Positions 27,756 to 36,945 of a stretch of 64,000 nucleotides of DNA are shown here, in pieces (positions within the stretch are counted from its first letter, which is position 1; every line of letters begins with the position of its first letter). Source of the DNA: Paractinoplanes deccanensis. GTDB lineage: Bacteria > Actinomycetota > Actinomycetes > Mycobacteriales > Micromonosporaceae. The stretch is taken from NCBI RefSeq assembly GCF_016862115.1, contig NZ_BOMI01000007.1:1-64000 (forward strand). The letters run 5' to 3'. Position numbers and translations under genes: made by a program. Below the pieces are notes generated by a model. It ran no database searches and was not told the origin of the DNA. It was given only the letters and a program-made list of their open reading frames with translations.

Positions 27756-29015
27756 CTACTGCTCGACAGCCGGCACCAGCAAGGCCACGCACTCCACATG
27801 CTGAGTCATCGGAAAGCAGTCGAACGCCCGCAAATCAGCCAACTCCCACCCAAGCGACCGAAAGGTCCCGATGTCCCGAGCCAGCGAAGCCGGATCGCAA
27901 GCGACATAGGCGACCGCCCGCGGCCCCGCGGCAGCCACCGCACGCACCACTTTTGCCCCGGCCCCCGCCCGGGGCGGGTCCAGCACCACCAGGTCGACCG
28001 GTCCTGTCACCCGGCGACGGCTCAGCGCGTGGTCGACCCGGGCCTCCACGACCTCGGCGCCCGGCAGGTCGGCCAGGTTCTCGCGGGCGGCGGCCACGCC
28101 GGTCGAGGAGGCTTCGACGACCGTGGTGCGGCCGCCGGTGCGGGTGGCGAGCGCGGCCGCGAAGAGCCCGGCACCGCCGTAGAGGTCCCACGAGATCTCG
28201 CCCGGGGCGGGCCGCAGCATCTCGACGACCGTGGACACGAGCGTTTCGGTGGCCGCCGGGTGGACCTGCCAGAAGCCTTCCGGCGGGATCCGCCACGAGC
28301 GGCCGTCGGCGAGCTCGGTGACCTCGGCGGGGCCGCGGAGCCGGGTGCGGAAGCCGGCGGGCGCCTCGGTCGGGTCGTCGACGGGGACGCTGCCGCGCCG
28401 GGCCAGGACGGCGATGTCGCCGCCGGTGGTGGCCACGGCTTCCAGGGCGTCGGCGTCGGGCCACTCGATCCGGAGCAGGTCGAGCTCTTGGATGGCGGGG
28501 TGGGCGATGCGGCACCGGTCGATCGGCACGACCTCGTGCGAGCGGTGCTTCAGCAGGCCCGGGCGGCCCAGCGCGTCCACGGCGTAGCGGACCCGGCTGC
28601 GCCAGCCGAGCAGCGCCGCCGGATCGCCTCCAGCCGCCGGGAGCGGCTCCACCCGTACGGAATGGGTGATCCCCGCCAGGCGACTGAGCTGTTCGCGCAC
28701 GACGGCCGTCTTCCAGCGGAGCTGGGCGTCGCCCGTCGCGTGCTGGAGGTCGCAGCCGCCGCACCCGCCGGGATGGGCGTAGGGGCACGGCGGGGTGACC
28801 CGGTCGGGCGAGGCGACGTGGATCTTCACCGCGTCGGCGCGGAGGAAGCCCTTGTGCAGTTCGGTGATCTCCGCGGTGACCTCTTCGCCGGGGAGGGCGT
28901 GGCGGACGAAGACGACGCGGCCGTGCGGGCCGCCGAGGCGGGCCACGCAGTGGCCGCCGTGTGCCGGGGCGCCGACGGTGAGCTCCACCAGGTCGCCCTC
29001 TACGAGGTCGGTCAT
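27756..29015 (-). CDS. TrmA/RlmD-type RNA (uracil-5) methyltransferase
   Basis: A 419-aa SAM-dependent methyltransferase acting on a uridine in tRNA or rRNA. It has an N-terminal TRAM-like beta-barrel (1-60) and a CPYAHPGGCGGCDLQH cluster, probably a [4Fe-4S] site. SAM motif I is DLYGGAGLFAAAL and the DPPRAGAG motif follows. The catalytic cysteine is in VAYVACDPASLARD, and the end FDCFPMTQHVECVALL is typical. The ATG at 29015 overlaps the permease stop as ATGA, so both are co-translated. The exact target is unknown. Confidence 0.92.
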   Translation of the reverse strand: MTDLVEGDLVELTVGAPAHGGHCVARLGGPHGRVVFVRHALPGEEVTAEITELHKGFLRADAVKIHVASPDRVTPPCPYAHPGGCGGCDLQHATGDAQLRWKTAVVREQLSRLAGITHSVRVEPLPAAGGDPAALLGWRSRVRYAVDALGRPGLLKHRSHEVVPIDRCRIAHPAIQELDLLRIEWPDADALEAVATTGGDIAVLARRGSVPVDDPTEAPAGFRTRLRGPAEVTELADGRSWRIPPEGFWQVHPAATETLVSTVVEMLRPAPGEISWDLYGGAGLFAAALATRTGGRTTVVEASSTGVAAARENLADLPGAEVVEARVDHALSRRRVTGPVDLVVLDPPRAGAGAKVVRAVAAAGPRAVAYVACDPASLARDIGTFRSLGWELADLRAFDCFPMTQHVECVALLVPAVEQ

Positions 29016-31051
29016 CGGCTGTCCGCGGGGGTGTCGGCGGGCGGTGTGGGTTCCGGTTCGGCCGCCCGGGTGCGGGGGCCGCGGGCGGGGGTGCGGCTCA
29101 GGCCGCGGTCCATCCGGTCGAGGTCGCGGTCCTGGCTGGAGCGCAGCTGCCACGGCACGCTGGTGACCATGACGCCGGGCTCGAAGAGCAGCCGGCCCTT
29201 GATGCGCAGGGCGCTCTGGTTGTGCAGCAGGTTCTCCCACCAGCGGCCGACCACGTATTCGGGCACGAAGACGGTGACCACGTCGCGCGGGGAGCCGCGC
29301 CGGATGCCCTTCACGAAGTCGATGATCGGGCGGGTGATCTCGCGGTACGGGGAGTCGACGACGGTGAGTGGCACCGGGATCTGGCGGCGCTCCCACTCCT
29401 CCTGGATGGCGCGGGTGTCCTTGTCGTCGACGTTGACCGTGACCGCGGTGAGCGAGTCGGGCCGGGTGGCCTGCGCATAGGCGACCGCGCGCAGGGTCGG
29501 CTGGTGAACCTTGCTGACCAGGACGACCGCGTGGTTGCGGGACGGGAGGATCGGGCGCTCGTCGGTGGGCTCCAGCTCCTGAGCCACCCGGTTGTAGTGC
29601 CGGCGGATGGCCAGCATCAGGGCGTAGATGACCACCATCGCGGCGATCGCGATCCATGCGCCGAGCAGGAACTTCGTGACCAGCACGATGATCAGGACCG
29701 CGCCGGTGAGGCACATGCCGAACGTGTTGATCGCGCGCGAGCGGATCATGCGGCGGCGGCGCTCGGGGTCGCGCTGGGTGCGCAGCAGGCGGTTCCAGTG
29801 CCTGATCATGCCGCCCTGCGACAGCGTGAACGAGACGAAGACGCCGACGATGTAGAGCTGGATCAGCCGGGTCACCTCGGCCTGGAACGCCACCACCAGC
29901 ACCATCGCGGCGATGGCCAGGAAGACGATGCCGTTGGAGAAGGCCAGCCGGTCGCCGCGGGTGTGGAACTGGCGGGGCAGGTAGCGGTCCTGGGCGAGGA
30001 TCGAGCCGAGCACCGGGAAGCCGTTGAAGGCGGTGTTCGCGGCCAGGAAGAGGATCAGGGCGGTGACCGCGCCCACCACGTACAGCAGGAAGCCCTGGCC
30101 GAAGACCGTCTCGGCGAGCTGGGTGGTGACCGTCTTCTGCACGTAGCCGTCGGGTGCCGAGACGATCTGGAGGTCCGGGTCCTCCACGAACTGGAGGTTG
30201 GTGACGCGGGCGAGCAGCACGATGCCGACCAGCATGACGATCGCGATGCCGCCGAGCAGCATCAGCGTGGTCGCCGCGTTCTTGCTCTTCGGCGGCTTGA
30301 AGGCGGGCACGCCGTTGGAGATGGCCTCGACACCGGTGAGCGCCGCGCAGCCCGACGAGAAGGTCCGCAACAGCAGGTAGGCGAAGCCGAAGCTGGTGAG
30401 ATGGTCCTCCTCGGCCGCGATCGTCAGGCCGGCGCTGGGCGCCTGGAGGTCCTGGCCGAGCACGAAGACCCGGAACAGCCCGGTGAGGATCATGCCGACG
30501 ATCACGATGATGAACAGGTACGTCGGGATGGCGAACGCGGTGCCGGACTCGCGCAGGCCGCGCAGGTTGAGCGCGGTGAGGATCGCGATCGCGCCGATGG
30601 CGCAGGCGACCTTGTGCTCGGCGACGAAGGGCACCACCGAGCCCAGGTTGCTCACGCCGGAGGCGGTCGACACGGCCACGGTGAGGATGTAGTCGACCAG
30701 CAGGGCGCTGCCAACGCCGAGCCCGGCGCGCGGGCCGAGGTTGACCGTCGCCACCTCGTAGTCGCCGCCGCCGGAGGGGTAGGCGTGGACGTTCTGCCGG
30801 TAGCTGGCGACGACGGTGACCATCACGACCGCGACGGCGAGCGTGATCCAGGGCGAGATGTAGAAGGCGCCGGCACCGGCGATGGACAGGGTCAGCAGGA
30901 TCTCGTCGGGGGCGTAGGCCACGCTCGACAGCGCGTCGCTGGCGAAGACGGGCAGGGCGATCCGCTTGGGCAGCAGCGTGTGCTGCAGCTTGTCGGAGCG
31001 GAACGGCCGGCCCAGCAGCAGCCGCTTGGCGAGAGAGGTCGTACTTGCCAC
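29012..31051 (-). CDS. KimA-like APC-superfamily potassium transporter
   Basis: About 679 aa: twelve membrane segments in the first 500 residues, then a soluble C-terminal region with VVLVSKVHQPTLRAVAYAQA, a USP-like fold. This matches KimA (YdaO) K+/H+ symporters rather than ordinary amino acid permeases. N-terminal signatures include LPVFASDALSSVAYAPDEIL and YPSGGGDYEVA. Two TrkA-type regulators lie divergently next door, supporting K+ transport. The GTG at 31051 is preferred by conservation (SLAKRLLLGRPFR); an ATG at 31102 is possible. Substrate is inferred. Confidence 0.8.
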   Translation of the reverse strand: MASTTSLAKRLLLGRPFRSDKLQHTLLPKRIALPVFASDALSSVAYAPDEILLTLSIAGAGAFYISPWITLAVAVVMVTVVASYRQNVHAYPSGGGDYEVATVNLGPRAGLGVGSALLVDYILTVAVSTASGVSNLGSVVPFVAEHKVACAIGAIAILTALNLRGLRESGTAFAIPTYLFIIVIVGMILTGLFRVFVLGQDLQAPSAGLTIAAEEDHLTSFGFAYLLLRTFSSGCAALTGVEAISNGVPAFKPPKSKNAATTLMLLGGIAIVMLVGIVLLARVTNLQFVEDPDLQIVSAPDGYVQKTVTTQLAETVFGQGFLLYVVGAVTALILFLAANTAFNGFPVLGSILAQDRYLPRQFHTRGDRLAFSNGIVFLAIAAMVLVVAFQAEVTRLIQLYIVGVFVSFTLSQGGMIRHWNRLLRTQRDPERRRRMIRSRAINTFGMCLTGAVLIIVLVTKFLLGAWIAIAAMVVIYALMLAIRRHYNRVAQELEPTDERPILPSRNHAVVLVSKVHQPTLRAVAYAQATRPDSLTAVTVNVDDKDTRAIQEEWERRQIPVPLTVVDSPYREITRPIIDFVKGIRRGSPRDVVTVFVPEYVVGRWWENLLHNQSALRIKGRLLFEPGVMVTSVPWQLRSSQDRDLDRMDRGLSRTPARGPRTRAAEPEPTPPADTPADSR

Positions 31052-31116
31052 GAGTGCCAAGCGTACGTACCCCGCCCCGCCCGCCGCCTCGGGGAGGCGC
31101 ATGCGACCCTCATCGG

Positions 31117-31782
31117 ATGCACGTGGTCATCATGGGATGTGGGCGGCTCGGCTCGACGCTCGCCCAGAACCTCGAAGCCCGCGGTCACTCGGTGGCGGTG
31201 ATCGACCAGAACTCCGACGCGTTCCGCCGCCTCGGCGCCGACTTCGGCGGCATCACGGTGACCGGCATCGGCTTCGACCGGGACGTGATGCGCGAGGCCG
31301 GCATCGAGCGCGCCGACGCGTTCGCCGCGGTCTCCAGCGGCGACAACTCCAACATCATCTCGGCTCGGCTGGCCCGCGAGACGTTCGGCGTGACCCGGGT
31401 GGTGGCCCGCATCTACGACGCGCGCCGCGCCCAGGTGTACGAGCGGCTCGGCATCCCCACGGTCGCGACGATCCGCTGGGCCGCCGACCGGATGATGCGC
31501 CACCTGGTGCCCGAGGGCACGATCGAGGTGTTCCGCGACCCGACCAGCGTGGTGTCGATCGTCGAGGCGCCGCTGCACCGCGACTGGGTGGGCCGCACGC
31601 TGCGGTCGCTCGAGGAGCGCACGGGCGCCCGGGTGGCCTACCTGATGCGCTTCGGCATGGGCACGCTGGGCACGCCGTCGACCGTGATCCAGGACGGCGA
31701 CCAGGTCTTCATGCTGGTCACCGACGAGACCGTGGCCGCGGTGCTCGACATCGCCTCCGGATCCGAGAAGGAAGGGCTCTGA
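31117..31782 (+). CDS. TrkA-type K+ channel/transporter regulatory subunit
   Basis: A 221-aa cytoplasmic RCK protein. The N-terminal Rossmann domain has VVIMGCGRLGSTLAQNLEARGHSVAVID, a GxGxxG nucleotide-binding site with acidic end. The C-terminal RCK-C domain (about 140-215) carries TVIQDGDQVFMLV. It probably gates a potassium transporter in response to NAD(H), ATP or c-di-AMP; the ligand is not deducible. Start ATG at 31117. The second subunit begins two bases after its stop. Confidence 0.9.
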   Translation: MHVVIMGCGRLGSTLAQNLEARGHSVAVIDQNSDAFRRLGADFGGITVTGIGFDRDVMREAGIERADAFAAVSSGDNSNIISARLARETFGVTRVVARIYDARRAQVYERLGIPTVATIRWAADRMMRHLVPEGTIEVFRDPTSVVSIVEAPLHRDWVGRTLRSLEERTGARVAYLMRFGMGTLGTPSTVIQDGDQVFMLVTDETVAAVLDIASGSEKEGL

Positions 31783-31784
31783 CC

Positions 31785-32456
31785 ATGCGGATCGCCATCG
31801 CGGGCGCCGGCAACGTCGGCCGGTCGATCGCGCAGGAGCTGATCGGCAACGGCCACCGGGTCATGCTGATCGAGCGGCAGCCCCGTCAGCTGCGCCCCGA
31901 GCGGGTGCCGGAGGCCGACTGGGTGCTCGCCGACGCGTGCGAGCTGAGCAGCCTCGAGGAGGCCGACGTGGCCTCCTGCGACGTCGTGGTGGCCGCGACC
32001 GGCGACGACAAGGCCAACCTGGTGGTGTCGCTGCTGGCCAAGACCGAGTTCGCGGTGCCGCGGGTGGTGGCCCGGGTCAACCGCGCCGAGAACGAGTGGC
32101 TGTTCACCGAGCAGTGGGGCGTGGACGTGGCGGTGAGCAAGCCGCGCCTGATGGCCGCCCTGGTCGAGGAGGCGGTGACCGTCGGCGACCTGGTCCGGCT
32201 CATGACGTTCCGGCAGGGCGAGGCCAACCTCGTCGAGATCACGCTGCCGCGCAACGCGCCGTACGAGGGTCAGCCGGTGCGCTCCGTGCCGCTCCCCCGC
32301 GACTCGGCGCTCGTGGCGATCCTGCGCGGCAAGCGCGTGATGGTGCCGACCGGCGACGACCCGCTGGAGGCCGGCGACGAGCTGATCTTCGTCTGCACCG
32401 CCGAGGTCGAGGAGCAGATCCGCGCGGTCGTGCTGGGGGCTAGCTCGGCTGAGTGA
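31785..32456 (+). CDS. TrkA-type K+ regulatory subunit, second copy
   Basis: A 223-aa RCK protein with MRIAIAGAGNVGRSIAQELIGNGHRVMLIE and an RCK-C domain ending LEAGDELIFVCT. It follows the first TrkA gene by two bases, with a GAAGG ribosome binding site. Paired TrkA subunits of this type usually form a heteromeric ring. They lie divergent from the KimA-like transporter and probably serve it. The 3' end overlaps the convergent DUF3159 gene by 17 bp. Confidence 0.9.
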   Translation: MRIAIAGAGNVGRSIAQELIGNGHRVMLIERQPRQLRPERVPEADWVLADACELSSLEEADVASCDVVVAATGDDKANLVVSLLAKTEFAVPRVVARVNRAENEWLFTEQWGVDVAVSKPRLMAALVEEAVTVGDLVRLMTFRQGEANLVEITLPRNAPYEGQPVRSVPLPRDSALVAILRGKRVMVPTGDDPLEAGDELIFVCTAEVEEQIRAVVLGASSAE

Positions 32457-33201
32457 GGCGCGACGTGACGCGGTGGATCGCCCACGCCGAGAAGGCGAAG
32501 GTGGCCGCGTAGATCGGCCAGCTGATCAGGATGCGGACGATGCCGAGGGCGTTCGCCTCGCCCTGCGCCCACAGGTAGTACTGGATGCCGGCGCGGACGG
32601 AGAGCGACACCACCCACACGAGCGTCAGCCACTGGAACGTCCGGAAGAGCTGCGGCTTGTCGAACCAGTCCTGCCGGCCCTTGTTGGCCATGATGCCCCA
32701 GGCATAACCGATCAAGGGCTTGCGTACGGCGACCGACAGCAGCAGCACGGCCGCCTGCCCGAAGGTGAGCAGGATGCCGGGCAGGTAGAAGTTCTCCGCC
32801 TTGCCCGTGCGCCACGCCAGGAACGCGCCGATCGCGATGCCGAACAGGCCGTTGACGGCGTGGCGCACCGGCTCCTTGCGGATCAGGCGGTAGGCGCCGA
32901 TGCCCAGCGCCGACAGGACCGCGCCGCCGATGGCCCAGGCGAGCGCCGTGCGCTTCTCGAGCCCGGCCACGGAGTCGCCGAGGACCACGTTGAGGATCAC
33001 GAAGGCGAAGACCGGGAGGCTCGACTCGATCAGGCCGCGCACACCGCCGAGCTGCTCGGCGATCTGCTCGCTCATCGAGGGATAGGGCTCTTCCTCCGGC
33101 TCCTTCACCGGGTGGAGGTCGAGTTCCTCGACGACCTCCTCGGCGAGCCGTTCCTCCACGGTTTCGTGCGCGGCGTGACGCGGCTCGCTGCCGGGTGTCA
33201 C
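32440..33201 (-). CDS. DUF3159 membrane protein
   Basis: A 253-aa protein with an acidic N-terminal tail (1-45) and six or so membrane helices, matching DUF3159. Segments include SMSEQIAEQLGGVRGLIESSLPVFAFVILN at the start of the conserved part and RKPLIGYAWGIMANKG. It lies in the conserved actinobacterial series dut-DUF3710-OB-DUF3159-TrkA. Function unknown; a transport or membrane-assembly role is only guesswork. Confidence 0.9.
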   Translation of the reverse strand: MTPGSEPRHAAHETVEERLAEEVVEELDLHPVKEPEEEPYPSMSEQIAEQLGGVRGLIESSLPVFAFVILNVVLGDSVAGLEKRTALAWAIGGAVLSALGIGAYRLIRKEPVRHAVNGLFGIAIGAFLAWRTGKAENFYLPGILLTFGQAAVLLLSVAVRKPLIGYAWGIMANKGRQDWFDKPQLFRTFQWLTLVWVVSLSVRAGIQYYLWAQGEANALGIVRILISWPIYAATFAFSAWAIHRVTSRLTQPS

Positions 33202-33578
33202 CGGGGCGCCTCCAGCTCGTAGTACGGGTTGTAGATCACCTTACGGTCGTCGCGGATCGCGATGCGCCCGCGCGCGGTGAGCTGGCGGCCCGGCTCGATG
33301 CCCGCGATCGACCGGCGGCCCAGGAAGACCAGGGTGACCACGTCGCTGCCGTCCCAGAGGTCGGCCTCCAGCGTCGGCAGGTTGGTGCGAGGAGTGTACG
33401 CGACGGTGCGCAACCGGCCGTTCACCGAGACGACCTGACCCCGGCTGCACTGGCCGGCCGGCATCGCGCCGCACTTGGCGACCTCGCGCTGGAGGTCGCG
33501 CGCGTCGAGCTCGGAGTCGGTGGCCGTCAGCCGGTCGAGGAACTTGCGCAGACCCGTGCGCTCGTCCGTACTGCTCAT
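33198..33578 (-). CDS. OB-fold nucleic acid-binding protein
   Basis: A 126-aa protein with a C-terminal OB-fold resembling RecG/RecA-type wedge domains: GQVVSVNGRLRTVAYTP, VTLVFLGRRSIAGIEPGRQLTARGRI. Found in actinobacteria beside DUF3159 and DUF3710. It may bind single-stranded nucleic acid, but the partner is not known. The start MSSTDERTG at 33578 sits seven bases after a TACGGT element, indicating a leaderless message. Its end overlaps the DUF3159 start by four bases. Confidence 0.85.
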   Translation of the reverse strand: MSSTDERTGLRKFLDRLTATDSELDARDLQREVAKCGAMPAGQCSRGQVVSVNGRLRTVAYTPRTNLPTLEADLWDGSDVVTLVFLGRRSIAGIEPGRQLTARGRIAIRDDRKVIYNPYYELEAPR

Positions 33579-33618
33579 GAAATACACCGTACGCCTCTGG
33601 TGATCCCGGTCACGACCC

Positions 33619-34293
33619 CTACTGCGCCTGGTGGCCGTTCGCCTGAGCCTCCTGTGCCGCGGCGGCCTGCTCGGTCATCTCCTTGGGCAAGCGCAGCGGC
33701 AACGCCTCGCGCACCGGGCGGGCCTCCTGGTCACGGACGACCACCAGACCGGTGAGCACCTCGCCGAGCCGGCCCTCGCGGGACGGGTCGGCCGCGGCCG
33801 CGCCCTGGTAGAGCGCCCGGACCATCCAGCGGGGACCGTCCACGCCGACGAACCGGACGTCCGCCGGGCCCTCCGGAGTGTTCACCCGGGCGGCCAGCTC
33901 GGTGCCGTACGGCCCGGCGATCTCGCGGGGCGACACGCCGTCGGCGGTCATCGCCTGCGCGATCTCCTCGCGGACCTCGTCCCAGATGCCTTCGGTACGC
34001 GGCGCCGCGAACACGCCGAGCTGCAGCGCGCTCTCGCCGTCGACCAGCACGATCTGCTCGACCGCGCCGTCCGGGTTGGCCTGCACGCGCACCTCGACGC
34101 CGTCGACCGCCGGGATCAGCAGGCTGCCGAGGTCGAGGCGCTGCACCCCCTCGGGGGCGTGCTTTTGGTCCCAGGGACCGCGCTCGGGCGCCGGCGGCTC
34201 GTCGTCCGCGGCGAGGCTCTGCGCGAGCGCTGCCGAGGGCGGCGCGTCGGTCGCACGCACGTGCTTGGGGCCGCCGCGCTTACGGGAGAACAT
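33619..34293 (-). CDS. DUF3710 family protein
   Basis: A 224-aa soluble protein. After a charged tail (1-45), the conserved domain shows [43 protein letters not shown] and a C-terminal [25 protein letters not shown]. The family is of unknown function and is regularly next to dut. The ATG at 34293 ([12 protein letters not shown]) is preceded by GGAAGGTGG. It overlaps the dut 3' end by 14 bp, indicating coupling. Confidence 0.9.
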   Translation of the reverse strand: MFSRKRGGPKHVRATDAPPSAALAQSLAADDEPPAPERGPWDQKHAPEGVQRLDLGSLLIPAVDGVEVRVQANPDGAVEQIVLVDGESALQLGVFAAPRTEGIWDEVREEIAQAMTADGVSPREIAGPYGTELAARVNTPEGPADVRFVGVDGPRWMVRALYQGAAAADPSREGRLGEVLTGLVVVRDQEARPVREALPLRLPKEMTEQAAAAQEAQANGHQAQ

Positions 34294-34762
34294 CACTGCC
34301 ACCTTCCGTCTTCAAAGCTGAGTGCCCACCGGTCGAGCCGTGCCCGCCGGCACCGCGAGCGGTGTCGTCGAGCTCGTCGACCTCGTGGAACGCGGCTCGC
34401 TCGACCCGCTGGACCACCAGCTGGGCGATGCGGTCGCCGCGAGAGATCTTGACCGGGTTGGACCGGTCGTGGTTCACCAGGATCACCAGAACTTCGCCGC
34501 GGTAGCCGGCGTCGACCGTACCGGGCGCGTTCAGCACGGTCACACCGAGGCGCGCGGCCAGGCCCGAGCGGGGATGGACCAGGCCCACGTAGCCGTCCGG
34601 GATGGCCACCGCGATGCCGGTGCGGACTGCCTTGCGGGCGCCCGGGGCGAGCTCGGCGTCCTCGGCGGCGACCAGGTCGGCCCCGGCGTCGCCGGGATGC
34701 GCGTACGCCGGCAGCGGCAGGTCGGGGTCGATCCGGCGGATCCGGATGACTACATCGGTCAA
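34280..34762 (-). CDS. dut: dUTP pyrophosphatase
   Basis: Hydrolyses dUTP to dUMP, protecting DNA from uracil and feeding thymidylate synthase. The 160-aa trimeric-type protein shows the motifs [41 protein letters not shown] and [13 protein letters not shown], with [12 protein letters not shown] in the C-terminal lid. It starts with a TTG at 34762, preceded by GAGGAA at eight bases. It overlaps DUF3710 and likely shares its operon. Confidence 0.95.
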   Translation of the reverse strand: MTDVVIRIRRIDPDLPLPAYAHPGDAGADLVAAEDAELAPGARKAVRTGIAVAIPDGYVGLVHPRSGLAARLGVTVLNAPGTVDAGYRGEVLVILVNHDRSNPVKISRGDRIAQLVVQRVERAAFHEVDELDDTARGAGGHGSTGGHSALKTEGGSDVLP

Positions 34763-34854
34763 GGCAGAGGTTCCTCACTCGTGCGGCGGCGGGCGGCTGC
34801 GTCGGGCAAGCGCCACCCTGCCATCCTGCCGTGCCCGGTCGCGGAGGCGCGCCG

Positions 34855-34866
34855 TACCCTTCCAGG
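34855..34866 (+). promoter_or_regulatory. leaderless -10 element of the DUF3093 gene
   Basis: TACCCT lies six bases before the GTG at 34867, with no Shine-Dalgarno sequence. Same arrangement as several other genes in the window. Confidence 0.45.
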
Positions 34867-35346
34867 GTGACACCGGAGTCTCCCGCCCGCACCACCGCGC
34901 CCACCAGTTACCGCGAGCGCCTCACGCTCAAGTGGTGGATGTGGCCGGTCGCGCTGCTGGTCGTGGTGATCCTCGGGGTGGAGATCACTCTCGGGTTCGC
35001 GTCGCTGCCCATCTGGGTTCCCTTCGCCGCGCTGACGCCGGCCACCGTCGCCGTCATGATCTGGATAGGCCGGATCACGATCGAGGTCTCCGGCGGCGAG
35101 CTCCGGGTGGACGACGCGCGGCTGCCCGTGGAGTTCATCGCCGACGTCGTCGCGCTCGACGCCGAGGGCAAGAAGGAGGCGCTGGGCATCGGGGCGCACC
35201 CGCTCGCCTTCGTGATCCAGCGCCCGTGGATCGGCCCGGCCGTGCAGGTGCTGCTCAACGACCCGGACGACCCCACGCCCTACTGGGTGATCAGCACCCG
35301 CCGCCCCGTCGAGCTGGCCACCGCGCTGCTCGAGGCGCGCCGCTAG
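34867..35346 (+). CDS. DUF3093 membrane protein
   Basis: A 159-aa protein with two adjacent membrane helices (about 25-45 and 50-68) and a soluble C-terminal domain ending PYWVISTRRPVELATALLEARR, matching DUF3093. The family is actinobacterial, often beside dut, and of unknown function. The leaderless GTG at 34867 is preferred. Its stop overlaps the convergent gene's stop within CTAG. Confidence 0.88.
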   Translation: MTPESPARTTAPTSYRERLTLKWWMWPVALLVVVILGVEITLGFASLPIWVPFAALTPATVAVMIWIGRITIEVSGGELRVDDARLPVEFIADVVALDAEGKKEALGIGAHPLAFVIQRPWIGPAVQVLLNDPDDPTPYWVISTRRPVELATALLEARR

Positions 35347-36197
35347 GCCGCGTCGATCACCTTGTGCCGCTTCTTCTGAAGATCCTTCTGTACGCGCTCG
35401 CCCACGGTCCTGGTCGCCCGGCGGTTCAGGTACCCGGCCACCGCCGCGCCGGTGAGGAACGGGCCGAACATGGTCAGGTGGCGGCCGAAGCGCTTGAGCA
35501 GGCTCTGCTGGAGCTCGCGGCGCGCGGCCGTGCCGAGCACGGTGGCCACGCCGACACCGGGCACCAGCGGATTCACGCCACGCTGGTCGGTCCAGCCCTG
35601 CACGAGCGCCACGGCCTTCTGCCCGAACGAGCCCGGGATCGGCTGCCCGTACACCTCGTGCAGCTCGCCGATCAGCTTCATCTCGATCGCCACCACGGCG
35701 ACCGTCTCGGCGGCCAGCAGCACCGGGGCCGAGAGCAGGGTCGGGGTGGCGACCCACTCCACCGTCGCGACGCCTCCGCCGGCCGCACCCACGCCCGCCG
35801 TCGCGCGCGCGGCGTTACGGATCAGGCGGTCGGCCAGGTCGTCGTCGCTCAGCCCGGGATAGTGCCGGCGCAGGGTCGCCAGGTCGCGCACGGGCACGTG
35901 CGGGGCGACGTCGGCGACCACGTCCGCCATCCAGCGGATCGCCGCCTTGGGCCGGAACACCTGGCCCAGTCCCCGCCGCCGCACGTCGCCGACGAGCCTG
36001 CCGAGGAGTTGCCTCCGCCCCTCGGGCTCCAGATCGTCGGCGGTCAGTGCGGCGACTGTCTTGCTCAACTCGACATCGGCTGCCGTCTGCGCCGGATTCT
36101 CGGCGGGATCGTTCGCTATGTCCTGCGCTACGTCCGGAACGGACTGCTCGGAGCTCATCGTCGTCCTCCCGCCGTCGGCCGAGGCTGCTGATGTCAT
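35343..36197 (-). CDS. conserved actinobacterial protein of unknown function, possibly membrane-associated
   Basis: 284 aa with a long acidic N-terminus followed by helical, moderately hydrophobic segments (about 130-165 and 235-250) and a basic C-terminus. It is found near dut/DUF3093 in related genomes as a hypothetical protein. An alternative start MSSEQSVPDV at residue 14 is possible. No catalytic motif is seen. Convergent with DUF3093. Confidence 0.65.
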   Translation of the reverse strand: MTSAASADGGRTTMSSEQSVPDVAQDIANDPAENPAQTAADVELSKTVAALTADDLEPEGRRQLLGRLVGDVRRRGLGQVFRPKAAIRWMADVVADVAPHVPVRDLATLRRHYPGLSDDDLADRLIRNAARATAGVGAAGGGVATVEWVATPTLLSAPVLLAAETVAVVAIEMKLIGELHEVYGQPIPGSFGQKAVALVQGWTDQRGVNPLVPGVGVATVLGTAARRELQQSLLKRFGRHLTMFGPFLTGAAVAGYLNRRATRTVGERVQKDLQKKRHKVIDAA

Positions 36198-36296
36198 CGT
36201 GATGCCCGGTGTCGACCCCCCGTCAAACCGGGCAACGGCCTCAATCCCGACCGCCTCCGTGCGGCCGGGTGTGACGCGCTGCGCGCGAGTGCCGGG

Positions 36297-36593
36297 TCAG
36301 GCACACTCGCGGCAGATCAGTTCCCCGTTGCGCTCCGTCGCCAGCTGGCTGCGGTGGTGCACGAGGAAGCAGCGAGCACAGCGGAACTCGTCGGTCTGCA
36401 TCGGCAGAACCTTGACGGTGAGCTCCTCGTCGGCAAGGTCGGCGCCGGGAAGCTCGAAGCTCTCCGCCACCTCGACCTCGTCGACGTCCACTGCGCCCGA
36501 CTGCGAGTCGGCGCGGCGGGACTTCAGCTCCTCGAGGCTGTCCTCGCCGAGGTCGACCTCATCGCGACGCGGGGCGTCGTAGTCGGTGGCCAT
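36297..36593 (-). CDS. DUF4193 zinc-ribbon-like protein
   Basis: A 98-aa acidic protein ending in a CxxC...CxxC arrangement: FRCARCFLVHHRSQLA and GELICRECA, a zinc-ribbon fold. It matches DUF4193, found across actinobacteria and of unknown function; a role in transcription or RNA metabolism is speculative. The start at 36593 has GGAGAG upstream. The 350-bp gap to the next gene includes a palindromic CGTTAGTAACG at about 36630, perhaps part of its control region. Confidence 0.92.
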   Translation of the reverse strand: MATDYDAPRRDEVDLGEDSLEELKSRRADSQSGAVDVDEVEVAESFELPGADLADEELTVKVLPMQTDEFRCARCFLVHHRSQLATERNGELICRECA

Positions 36594-36945
36594 CGGTTTT
36601 CACTCTCCTGTATCGATGTGTCACTTGGCGTTAGTAACGTCAAGGACGTTGTTTCGGTTCCCGGTTCCGCCGGACGATTTCTGACACTGCCCCCAACACT
36701 TGAAACCTGCCCCGGCGAGCGCGGAACCATACCGCTGATGCGGCAGTGTTGTACGCGCACGGGCACGCCATTGTTCCCGATGTGACCGAGGCGACATCAA
36801 GGTAGGGGTACAAGCGTCTCGATCATCGTCGGCGCGCCGGAAGTATTCCCTGTTTCCGCATGCCTGGCGCACAGACGCTAACCTTCCGACAGGTCCCGCT
36901 CCTACCCCGGCGGGCGCGACACCCCGGATCTCTGGAGCCAGCCCC

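Noticed and set aside
27262..27804. Proline-rich protein genes on either strand in the C-rich gap
   Set aside because: Open frames arise from composition; there is no ribosome binding site, promoter or family match.
30600..31117. c-di-AMP (ydaO) riboswitch at the K+ transporter
   Set aside because: The gap between the divergent genes is only 66 bp and lacks the conserved elements.
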